DNA of 25,507 nt from JAHEME01 sp034435035. GTDB taxonomy: Bacteria > Chloroflexota > Anaerolineae > Aggregatilineales > UBA3940. The stretch covers positions 1-25,507 of the forward strand of contig DAOTXW010000107.1 in the NCBI GenBank assembly GCA_034435035.1, read 5' to 3'. The notes beneath the pieces were generated by a model. That model saw nothing but the letters and a program-made list of their open reading frames with translations. It did not search any database and was not told the origin of the DNA. This document shows, in pieces, positions 1 through 6,083 of the stretch. Position numbers and translations under genes: made by a program. The first letter of the stretch is position 1. Every line of letters starts with the position of its first letter.

Positions 1-1170
1 CCGCCGGCCCCACCCGGCGCTTCGACCGCCGCGCCCTCCGTGGCGGAGCGTCTGCCCGCGCTGCTGGCGGCCCTCTCGCTGGAGAGGCTGGCCGGCGACC
101 TGTTCGCGCTGGCGGCGCTGCCCACCCGGCACGCGGCCAGCCCCGGCGCTGCCGAAGCCGCCGCCTATGTGACCGATCGGTTCACCGCCGCGGGCGGGCG
201 GCTGGAGGTCTCCCACCAGCGCTTCCCGCTGACCGTGGCGGGGGTCGTCACCGAGCAGGTCAACGTGATCGCCATCCTGCCGGGGGCCGATCCGGCGGCG
301 GGCGCGGTGCTGATCGGCGCCCACTACGACTCGCGCACCGCCGGCCTGGACGATTTCGGCTCGCCCGCGCCGGGGGCCAACGACAACGCCAGCGGGGTCG
401 CGGTGGTGCTGGAGCTGGCCCGCGCCCTGGCCGGCGAGACTCCGCGGCGGACGATCGTCTTCGCCGCCTTCGCCGCCGAGGAGTACGGCCGCGCCGGGAG
501 CCTCGCCTATGTGCAGGCGGCGCAGGCCCGCGGCCAGGCTATCCGGGCGATGATCGCGCTGGACATCGTAGGCAACTCGGCGGGGCCGGCGGGCGAGGGC
601 ATGGTGCGGGCCTTCTCCGCCGATCCGCCGGAATCGCCGTCGCGGGCGTGGGCGCGGGCCGCCGCGCTGCGGGCCGAGGCGGCGCTGCCGGGCTTCGACG
701 TGCGGGTGCAGCCGGCCCCCGACCGCCCCTACCGCTACTCCGATCATCTGTCGTTCAGCGAGGCCGGCATCCCGGCGCTGCGGCTGATCGAGCCGATCGA
801 GGATCCGGGCCGCCAGCACTCGGCGCTGGATCGCCCGGAGCACGTCTCGCCGACCTACCTGCGGGCCGTCGCGGGGGCCGCGCTGGCGATGCTGCTGCAC
901 GCCGCCAACGGCCCCGACGCCCCCGCGACGCCGGCCATGGCCGGGCCGGATACGCTGACCTGGGAGCCGATCCCCGGCGCGGCGGGCTATGCAGCGGCCT
1001 TCCGCCGCCCCGGCTCGCTGGAGTTCGACACGGTGCTGGAAGTGGGGGGCATCACGTCCTTCACCGCCGATGCGCTGTTTCAGTCCGGCTACGGGTGGGT
1101 GAGCGTGGCGGCCGTCGGGCCGGACGGCGCGTGGGGGCTGTTCTCGCCGGAGCTGGCGCTGCCGCGCTGA
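1..1170 (+). CDS. M28-family zinc aminopeptidase, 5' end outside window
   Basis: Secreted or surface M28 peptidase (di-zinc aminopeptidase fold). The reading frame is open from base 1, so the gene probably starts upstream. The first in-frame start candidate inside the window is a GTG at 40, preceded by Pro/Ala-rich sequence like the linker after a signal peptide. The family's metal and catalytic residues are all visible in order: His at 322 (GAHYDSR), Asp at 382 (GANDNASG), the Glu-Glu pair at 478-483 (AAEEYG), Asp at 562 (LDIVGN) and His at 745 (SDHLSF). The last ~75 residues (LTWEPIPGAAGY ... YGWVSVAAVGPDGAWG) resemble a fibronectin type III-like domain, often attached to exported peptidases. 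Substrate unknown. It ends just before the panB promoter and appears unrelated to that operon. Confidence 0.85.
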   Translation, partial: PPAPPGASTAAPSVAERLPALLAALSLERLAGDLFALAALPTRHAASPGAAEAAAYVTDRFTAAGGRLEVSHQRFPLTVAGVVTEQVNVIAILPGADPAAGAVLIGAHYDSRTAGLDDFGSPAPGANDNASGVAVVLELARALAGETPRRTIVFAAFAAEEYGRAGSLAYVQAAQARGQAIRAMIALDIVGNSAGPAGEGMVRAFSADPPESPSRAWARAAALRAEAALPGFDVRVQPAPDRPYRYSDHLSFSEAGIPALRLIEPIEDPGRQHSALDRPEHVSPTYLRAVAGAALAMLLHAANGPDAPATPAMAGPDTLTWEPIPGAAGYAAAFRRPGSLEFDTVLEVGGITSFTADALFQSGYGWVSVAAVGPDGAWGLFSPELALPR

Positions 1171-1176
1171 TCCCCC

Positions 1177-1205
1177 TTGCCGCGCCCGGCATCCCGGCGT
1201 ACAAT
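1177..1205 (+). promoter_or_regulatory. Sigma-70-type promoter for the pan operon
   Basis: TTGCCG (1177-1182) and TACAAT (1200-1205) are separated by 17 bp, a good match to the housekeeping consensus. It starts seven bases after the peptidase stop. Predicted transcription start is near 1212, leaving an untranslated leader of about 225 nt before panB. Confidence 0.6.
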
Positions 1206-1211
1206 GAGGGC

Positions 1212-1437
1212 AGCCGTCGATCCGCGCCGCGGACGGCGAGCGATCGTCTGATGCCGGTCATCCACACAGCCCGACGTGACTGCCTGTACCGCCCCACCGG
1301 GCGGATGGGACGGGGAACGGCGGGACAGCCAGCGGCGGATCTTCTGCATCCCCGCCCCCGGCTCGTCTCCTGAGCGCCCTCTCCGTCCGAGGGCGCTGTT
1401 TGATCGGCCCGACCCCTTCTTTCAAGGAGATGCCGCT
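1212..1437 (+). promoter_or_regulatory. Long structured 5' leader of panB
   Basis: About 225 nt lie between the predicted transcription start and the panB GTG codon. Two strong hairpins are visible. CCGCCC (1289-1294) pairs with GGGCGG (1299-1304) over a 4-nt loop. AGCGCCCTC (1373-1381) pairs with GAGGGCGCT (1389-1397) over a 7-nt loop and is followed by GTTTG, like a weak intrinsic terminator or attenuator. I do not recognise a known riboswitch family. The leader could be a cis-regulatory RNA or merely GC-rich sequence. Confidence 0.35.
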
Positions 1438-2298
1438 GTGGACAGCCGCGTGACCCTCTCGACCCTGCAGGCTATGAAGGAGCGCCGCGAGCCGATCACC
1501 ATGCTCACCGCCTACGACTACCCCACCGCCCTGCTGATCGACCAGGCCGGCGTGGACCTGATCCTGGTGGGCGATTCGCTGGGCATGGTGGTGCATGGCT
1601 TCGAGACGACCCTCCCGGTGACGATGGAGATGATGATCCTGCACTGCCAGGCGGTGCGGCGCGGGGCCAAACGCGCCCTGCTGATCGGCGATATGCCGTT
1701 CGGCAGCTACCAGATCAGCGTCGAGGAAGCCAGGCGGAATGCCGCCCGCTTCATCGCCGAGGCCGGCATGGACGCGGTCAAGCTGGAGGGGGGCCGCCGG
1801 ATGGCCGGCACGGTGCGGGCGCTGGTGGAGATGGGCATCGCGGTGCAGGGGCATATCGGCCTGACGCCGCAGAGCGTGAGCGCCTTCGGCGGCTTCAAGC
1901 TCCAGGGCAAGACGGTGGAGGCGGCCCGCGGGCTGATCGACGACGCGCGCGCCCTGGAGGACGCGGGCGCGTTCAGCATCGTGCTGGAGGCGATCCCGGC
2001 GCGGCTGGCCCGGCTGATCACCCGCGCGGTCGGCGTGCCCACCATCGGCATCGGGGCCGGGGCGGGCTGCGACGGGCAGGTGCTGGTCACGCACGATCTG
2101 GTGGGGCTGTTCGACCGCTTCACGCCCAAGTTCGTCCGCAAATACGCGGACATGGCCGGGGCGCTGCGCGAGGCGTTCGCCGCCTATGTGGGCGACGTGC
2201 GCGGCGGGGCGTTCCCCGCGCCGGAGCACGAGTTCAGCATGGATGACGACACGTGGGCGCTGCTGGCCCGCGAACTGGGCGCGGAGGCAGTTGACTGA
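1438..2298 (+). CDS. panB: 3-methyl-2-oxobutanoate hydroxymethyltransferase (PanB)
   Basis: First step of pantothenate synthesis: transfers a hydroxymethyl group from methylene-tetrahydrofolate to 2-ketoisovalerate, giving ketopantoate (cytosol). The GTG at 1438 is preferred over longer in-frame starts because AAGGAG (1424-1429) lies 8 nt upstream; this gives 286 aa, normal for PanB. Family motifs are clear: MLTAYDYPTA near the N-terminus, LVGDSLGMVVHG (metal-binding Asp), DMPFGSYQ, AVKLEGG, GHIGLTPQ, IVLEAIPA (catalytic Glu region), PTIGIGAGAGCDGQVLV and FTPKFVRKY. It is the first gene of an operon with a toxin-antitoxin pair and panE downstream. Confidence 0.97.
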   Translation: MDSRVTLSTLQAMKERREPITMLTAYDYPTALLIDQAGVDLILVGDSLGMVVHGFETTLPVTMEMMILHCQAVRRGAKRALLIGDMPFGSYQISVEEARRNAARFIAEAGMDAVKLEGGRRMAGTVRALVEMGIAVQGHIGLTPQSVSAFGGFKLQGKTVEAARGLIDDARALEDAGAFSIVLEAIPARLARLITRAVGVPTIGIGAGAGCDGQVLVTHDLVGLFDRFTPKFVRKYADMAGALREAFAAYVGDVRGGAFPAPEHEFSMDDDTWALLARELGAEAVD

Positions 2299-2306
2299 GC
2301 GTTCTA

Positions 2307-2315
2307 TGGTACACT
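2307..2315 (+). promoter_or_regulatory. Candidate extended -10 promoter before antitoxin
   Basis: TGG followed by TACACT (2310-2315) forms an extended -10 element just after the panB stop. No convincing -35 lies at the usual distance (TTGACT at 2291 is only 13 bp away). It could give the toxin-antitoxin pair its own promoter. Confidence 0.3.
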
Positions 2316-2337
2316 CTGGGCGAAAGGGAGGTTGAGG

Positions 2338-2376
2338 ATGCCGCCTCTGGAGGCGCTATGTCAATCCTTACGGTAG
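2338..2376 (+). CDS. Possible 12-codon upstream ORF overlapping antitoxin start
   Basis: An ATG at 2338 is preceded by a strong Shine-Dalgarno GGGAGG (2326-2331) at 6-nt spacing, better placed than the antitoxin's own ribosome site. It reads 12 residues (MPPLEALCQSLR) and stops at 2374-2376, running over the antitoxin start at 2358 in a different frame. It may be a small translated leader that affects antitoxin translation, or chance. No homology can be judged at this length. Confidence 0.2.
   Translation: MPPLEALCQSLR
2342..2355 (+). promoter_or_regulatory. Dyad overlapping the antitoxin ribosome-binding site
   Basis: CGCCT (2342-2346) pairs with AGGCG (2351-2355) across CTGG. The dyad covers the antitoxin Shine-Dalgarno GGAGG (2349-2353), which is 4 nt from ATG 2358. 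It could be an autoregulatory operator or an RNA hairpin hiding the site. Confidence 0.25.
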
Positions 2377-2594
2377 ATATTCAGGAAGTCAAAGAGAATC
2401 TGGACAGCCTGCTGGCTCAGGTCAGCGAGGGGACCGAATTCGTGCTGGTGAAGGGCGACAAGCCGGTGGCGCGTCTGCTGCCCCTCTCCACACTGCCGCC
2501 ACGCGTGCTTGGGCTCGACCGGGGCGCGATCACGATGCGCGAGGACTTTGATGATCCCCTGCCTGATGCCTTCTGGTTTGGAAAAGATGAATGA
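2358..2594 (+). CDS. Phd/YefM-family antitoxin
   Basis: 78-residue antitoxin of a type II toxin-antitoxin pair. The N-terminal Phd/YefM DNA-binding fold is recognisable (MSILTVDIQEVKENLDSLL, then EFVLVKGDKPVARLLPL). The C-terminal tail is acidic and aromatic (REDFDDPLPDAFWFG), the usual toxin-binding segment in VapB proteins paired with PIN toxins. Start ATG 2358 has GGAGG 4 nt upstream. Its stop overlaps the toxin start by four bases (ATGA, 2591-2594), indicating translational coupling. Such antitoxins normally repress their own operon. The pair is less GC-rich than panB and panE around it, which suggests later insertion. Confidence 0.85.
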   Translation: MSILTVDIQEVKENLDSLLAQVSEGTEFVLVKGDKPVARLLPLSTLPPRVLGLDRGAITMREDFDDPLPDAFWFGKDE

Positions 2595-2938
2595 AACTGC
2601 TTCTGGACACTCATGCATTCATCTGGATGGACAGCGATCCTGATCGCCTGCCCGTTTCTGTACGGGAGGCTGTCGCCGACCGGGAGAACGCCGTCCTGCT
2701 GAGCGTGGTATCGATCCGGGAAATGCAGATCAAGCATCAGGCAGGCAAGCTCACACTGAGGCAATCCCTGCGCGAGATCATCAGACAGCAGCAGGATAAT
2801 AATCAGCTGGAGATTGTCAGCGTGATCCCCGACCACGTCTTTGCGCTCGAAGGCCTGCCCGATCACCACAGCGATCCGTTTGATCGCCTGCTGATCGCCC
2901 AGACCTTCTTTGGAGAAGGCACAGCCTGTGACCGCTGA
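2591..2938 (+). CDS. VapC-like PIN-domain toxin, C-terminus altered by frameshift
   Basis: PIN-domain ribonuclease toxin of the VapC type, paired with the upstream antitoxin. Visible PIN features: LLLDTHAFIW with the first catalytic Asp (residue 6), SVVSIREMQIKH with the Glu, and HHSDPFDRLLIAQ with the third acid. The family normally continues with a strand carrying a fourth Asp and a Tyr-x-Val-x-x-Leu/Ile-Trp ending. Here the frame ends early as FFGEGTACDR at 115 aa and lacks them. The expected ending is present in the +1-shifted frame directly downstream (separate entry). As read, the product lacks the fourth metal-binding acid and is probably inactive, unless the extra base is a sequencing or assembly error or is bypassed during expression. 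Confidence 0.85.
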   Translation: MKLLLDTHAFIWMDSDPDRLPVSVREAVADRENAVLLSVVSIREMQIKHQAGKLTLRQSLREIIRQQQDNNQLEIVSVIPDHVFALEGLPDHHSDPFDRLLIAQTFFGEGTACDR

Positions 2939-2984
2939 TGCGGAGATGGCACGATACGCTGTGCCGATCCTGTGGGAGGCATGA
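2909..2984 (+). pseudogene. Displaced C-terminal tail of the PIN toxin (frameshift)
   Basis: If one T of the run 2909-2911 is dropped, the toxin frame continues LEKAQPVTADAEMARYAV and then PILWEA to a TGA at 2982-2984. This matches the conserved VapC ending (TAD acid, RY-x-V, LW) and gives a normal toxin of about 130 aa. The restored stop overlaps the panE ATG (2981) by ATGA, the same arrangement as antitoxin/toxin. The intact frame was therefore probably ancestral and translationally coupled to panE. Confidence 0.8.
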
Positions 2985-3946
2985 CTCTGCGCATCGCTAT
3001 CTTCGGCATCGGCGCGATGGGCTGCCTGTTCGGGGCGCGGCTGTCCCCGCTGGCGGACGTGACGCTGTTCGGCACCTGGCCGGAGCAGATCGCGGCGCTG
3101 GGGGCCGGGCCGCTGCGCGTCATCTACCCGGACGGGCACGAGGAGCCGGTCGCGCTGCGGGCCATGCCCACCGCCGACGCCCTGCGCCAGACCGCGCTGC
3201 GCGGCGCCTTCGAGGTGGCGCTGGTGCTCACCAAGTCCTCGCGGACGCGGCTGGCGGGACAGAGCGCGGCCTGGCTGCTGCGCCCCGACGGCCTGGCCGT
3301 GACGCTGCAGAACGGGCTGGGCAACTACGAGATCCTCACCTGGCATGTGGGGCCGGGGCGGGCCGCGCTGGGCGTGACCACCCAGGGCGCGGCGACTGAC
3401 GGCCCCGGCGTGCTGCGCGTCGGCGGCACGGGCACGACGCATCTGACCGGCTGCGGGGCGGTGACGGAGCTGGCGGGGCTGCTCAACCGGGCCGGGCTGG
3501 AGACGCACTGCGTGGACGATGTCTCCGGCCTGCTGTGGGGCAAGCTGGCGATCAACGCGGCCATCAACCCGCTGACGGCGCTGCTGCGCGTGCCCAACGG
3601 GGCGCTGCTGGAATCGGCGCAGGCGCGGGCGATCATGGGCGCGGCGGCCCGCGAAGTGGCGGCGGTGGCGGCGGCGCAGAACATCGCGCTGGCCTTCCCC
3701 GACCCGGCAGCCACCGCCGAGGCGGTGGCCCGGCTGACCGCGCCCAACCGCTCCTCGATGCTCCAGGACGTGGAGCGCGGCGCGCCGACCGAGATCGACG
3801 CCATCTGCGGGGCCGTGGTGCGCGAGGGGGCGCGGCTGGGCGTGGAGACGCCGGTGAACGCCCTGCTGGACAGCCTGGTGCGGGCGCTGGACGAACTGGC
3901 CGCGCTGCGCGCCGCAGCCGGCGCAGGGTCGCAGCCGGCGGGCTGA
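2981..3946 (+). CDS. panE: 2-dehydropantoate 2-reductase (ketopantoate reductase)
   Basis: Second step after PanB: NADPH-dependent reduction of ketopantoate to pantoate. 321 aa, typical length. N-terminal Rossmann motif IAIFGIGAMGCLFGARL (GxGxxG), LVLTKSSRT in the cofactor domain, QNGLGNYE, then the C-terminal helical domain with the catalytic Lys in LLWGKLAINAAINPLTALL and substrate-binding TEIDAICGAVV; SSMLQDVERG is also characteristic. ATG 2981 is chosen over the in-frame GTG at 2972 because the Rossmann strand follows at once and it overlaps the toxin's restored stop. The upstream GGGAGG is too close (1 nt) to act normally, so coupling to upstream translation is likely. The gene converges on the DegV gene with only 7 nt between stops. 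Confidence 0.95.
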   Translation: MTLRIAIFGIGAMGCLFGARLSPLADVTLFGTWPEQIAALGAGPLRVIYPDGHEEPVALRAMPTADALRQTALRGAFEVALVLTKSSRTRLAGQSAAWLLRPDGLAVTLQNGLGNYEILTWHVGPGRAALGVTTQGAATDGPGVLRVGGTGTTHLTGCGAVTELAGLLNRAGLETHCVDDVSGLLWGKLAINAAINPLTALLRVPNGALLESAQARAIMGAAAREVAAVAAAQNIALAFPDPAATAEAVARLTAPNRSSMLQDVERGAPTEIDAICGAVVREGARLGVETPVNALLDSLVRALDELAALRAAAGAGSQPAG

Positions 3947-3953
3947 CCCCCCT

Positions 3954-4823
3954 CTACGGCGCCGGCAGCACCGCCCAGCACACCCCGACCGCGCCGGGGC
4001 CGGTGTGCACGCCCAGCCCCAGCCCCACCTCGCCCGTCAGCAGGAGATCGGGCTTCAGCGCTTCGGTCAGCGCCTCGCCGACGGTCCGGCCCTCGACGGG
4101 GCTGTCTGCATGACACACGCCCAGCAGCAGCCGCGACGATCCGCTCCCGCGGGCCGCGGCGATCTCATCCCGCGCGATCGCCGACAGCGCCTCCACCGCC
4201 CGTTTGAACGTCCGGTGCCGGCTGTGCCCGTCCAGCACGCCGTCGGTGATGCGCAGCAGCGGCTTGATGTCCAGCACGCTGCCCATCAGGTAGGACGCCC
4301 GCCCGATGCGCCCGCCCCGCGCCAGGTTCTCCAGCGTCTTGAGCGCGAACATCACCTGCATCCGGTCGCGCAGGGCGGCCAGATGGTCGAGGATGACCGG
4401 CGCGGCGGCCCCCGCGCGGGCCAGCCGGGCCGCCTCGACGGCCATCAGCCCCTGCCCCAGCGAGGCCGAGCGCGTATCGAAGACGTGGATGTCCGCGCCC
4501 GGCAGCATCTGCGCGGCCTGCTGGGCCGAGCTGACCGTCCCGCTGAGCGCCCCGGAGATATGGATCGACAGGATGGTCGCCGCCGGGTCGTCGGCCAGCA
4601 GCCGGTCATACACGGTCTTGAAGTCGCCGGGCGAGGGCTGGCTGGTGGTGGGGTAAACCTTCGTGGACTTGAGCCGGCGGTACCCTTCCACCGCCCCCAG
4701 CTCGAACTCCTCCAGCAGCACCTCGTCGCCGAAGATGATGTGGATGGCGACCTCGCTGATGCCGAGTTCGCGCACCGTCTCGCGGGAGAGGTTGGCATCG
4801 GTATCGGTGACAATGTGGATCAT
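3954..4823 (-). CDS. DegV-family fatty-acid-binding protein (FakB-like)
   Basis: DegV/FakB proteins bind a fatty acid and present it to the kinase FakA for phosphorylation; no FakA/Dak gene is seen nearby, so the exact role is open. The start is placed at 4823 (MIHIVTDTDANLS) because AGGAG lies 8 nt upstream and the product is then 289 aa, the usual size; a longer in-frame reading to 4946 adds non-conserved residues. Family features: N-terminal TDTDANL, STKVYPTTSQPSPGDF (ligand-contacting Thr/Ser segment), SIHISGALSGTVSSA, DTRSASLGQG, LARGGRIGRASYLMGS with DIKPLL after it, and GVHTGPGAVGV near the C-terminus. Divergent from the response regulator at 4997. Confidence 0.9.
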   Translation of the reverse strand: MIHIVTDTDANLSRETVRELGISEVAIHIIFGDEVLLEEFELGAVEGYRRLKSTKVYPTTSQPSPGDFKTVYDRLLADDPAATILSIHISGALSGTVSSAQQAAQMLPGADIHVFDTRSASLGQGLMAVEAARLARAGAAAPVILDHLAALRDRMQVMFALKTLENLARGGRIGRASYLMGSVLDIKPLLRITDGVLDGHSRHRTFKRAVEALSAIARDEIAAARGSGSSRLLLGVCHADSPVEGRTVGEALTEALKPDLLLTGEVGLGLGVHTGPGAVGVCWAVLPAP

Positions 4824-4850
4824 GGCAGCGGCTCCTGTGTGGGCTGGAAG

Positions 4851-4877
4851 GTGCAATTTGCACTTTTCGACTATAAT
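4851..4877. promoter_or_regulatory. Divergent promoter region with short palindrome
   Basis: Between degV (left) and the response regulator (right), GTGCAA (4851-4856) and TTGCAC (4858-4863) form an inverted repeat around one base. A perfect TATAAT follows at 4872-4877 on the + strand, 119 bp before the regulator start. No good -35 is visible, so a factor binding the palindrome could compensate. The same AT-rich patch could serve degV on the other strand. Confidence 0.35.
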
Positions 4878-4996
4878 CCAAGAATAGTCAGCAGGGATCA
4901 TTTCGCCAACCGGCGCTGGCGCAGTCTGCCGGGGATCGATTACCATTCAGGAAGGATCCCGATCAGCGCACCCACCCTCGTGCAGGGAGGCAAGGA

Positions 4997-6019
4997 ATGT
5001 CCAAGGGCAGAATCCTCGTGGTCGAAGACGAGCCCGACATCGGAAATATGCTGAAGGTCTACTTCACCGGGCAGGGGTACGACATCGAAGTCGCAACCCG
5101 CGGCGGGGATGCCTCGCGGATGGTGCAGCAGCAGCTCCCGCAGCTCATGGTGCTGGATATCAACCTGCCGGATATCGACGGCTATACGCTGTGCAAACAG
5201 ATGCGCACCAACACCCGCACCCGCCACATCCCGATCATTTTCCTGACCGAGAAGGATGACCGCGGCGACCGCATCGCCGGGCTGGAGCTGGGCGCGGATG
5301 ACTATATCACCAAGCCGTTCGACATCGAGGAGCTGCGGCTGCGGATCGCCAACGCCATCCGCGCCTCGGAGCGCATGGGGCTGACCGATCCGCGCTCCGG
5401 CCTGCCCAGCGGGCGGCTGATCGAGGATGCCCTGCGAGAGGTGATCCGCAAGCCCAAGTGGGCGTACTTCGACATGCGGATCAACGAATTCGATCCCTTC
5501 CGGGACAAATACGGGTTCGTGGCCGGCGACGAGGTGCTGCGCTTCACCGCCGTGCTGATGAGCGAGATCGTCAGCCAGAAGGGCACGCCGGAGGACTTCA
5601 TCGGCCATGCCGGCAACGACAGCTTCGTGCTGATCAGCTACGCGGAGGCCGTGTCGGAGATCCGGGAGCTGATCCAGACCCGATTTAATGAAGGCGTCAA
5701 GAGTCATTATTCGTTCATTGACCGGGAGCAGGGAGGGATCAAGATGGAGGTCGGCGGGGTGGAGCGCAAAGTCCCGCTGATGACCATCTCGGTGGGCGCG
5801 GTCACCTCGGAGCGCGACTTCTCGGACATCCGGGAGATCACCGAGGCCGCCGCCGAGGAACGGCGCCGCAGCGCCGGCCCGCCGCCGGCGGAGTCGGGGG
5901 CCGCCAGCAGCGCCCCCTCGCCGGGGACGCCCCCGGCCCCGCCGGGGAATGCCCCGCCCACGGTGCCAGCGCCGGGCGCCCCGCCAGCTTCCACCTCCGC
6001 CGACAAACCGGGCCGCTGA
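4997..6019 (+). CDS. Response regulator: receiver + degenerate GGDEF-like domain, Pro-rich tail
   Basis: 340 aa cytoplasmic regulator. Receiver domain at residues 5-120 with acidic pocket E10/D11, phosphoacceptor D54 (VLDINLPD), T84 and K106 (DYITKPF). Residues ~128-270 resemble a diguanylate cyclase fold (LTDPRSGLPSGRLIEDAL, FVAGDEVLRF, TISVGAV), but the active-site GGDEF is replaced by AGNDSF (205-210), so c-di-GMP synthesis is unlikely; a binding or protein-interaction role is more plausible. The last ~55 residues are Pro/Ala/Ser-rich and probably disordered. ATG 4997 has GGGAGG 6 nt upstream. The giant kinase starts 64 nt downstream and is probably co-transcribed. Confidence 0.85.
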   Translation: MSKGRILVVEDEPDIGNMLKVYFTGQGYDIEVATRGGDASRMVQQQLPQLMVLDINLPDIDGYTLCKQMRTNTRTRHIPIIFLTEKDDRGDRIAGLELGADDYITKPFDIEELRLRIANAIRASERMGLTDPRSGLPSGRLIEDALREVIRKPKWAYFDMRINEFDPFRDKYGFVAGDEVLRFTAVLMSEIVSQKGTPEDFIGHAGNDSFVLISYAEAVSEIRELIQTRFNEGVKSHYSFIDREQGGIKMEVGGVERKVPLMTISVGAVTSERDFSDIREITEAAAEERRRSAGPPPAESGAASSAPSPGTPPAPPGNAPPTVPAPGAPPASTSADKPGR

Positions 6020-6046
6020 GGGACACATGCCGGACAGGATCGGGTC

Positions 6047-6061
6047 GCGCCCACCGGGCGC
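6047..6061 (+). other. Small GC hairpin between regulator and kinase
   Basis: GCGCCC (6047-6052) and GGGCGC (6056-6061) flank a 3-nt loop in the 64-nt gap. There is no U-tract, so it is not a clear terminator; it might reduce readthrough or stabilise the upstream message. Confidence 0.25.
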
Positions 6062-6083
6062 AGGGTGATCGGACCAGAAGATT

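Noticed and set aside
1251..1373. A 40-codon frame in the panB leader as an attenuation leader peptide.
   Set aside because: No ribosome-binding site precedes its ATG and it is not enriched in Val, Leu or Ile codons. Its stop touches the terminator-like stem, but that alone is weak.
1305..1397. T-box or ZTP-like riboswitch in the panB leader.
   Set aside because: GGGACGGGGAACGGCGGG only loosely resembles the T-box core (TGGNACCGCG), and neither the full core nor the ZTP signature could be found.
5590..5630. Active diguanylate cyclase in the regulator at 4997.
   Set aside because: The GGDEF signature is replaced by AGNDSF, so catalysis is unlikely.
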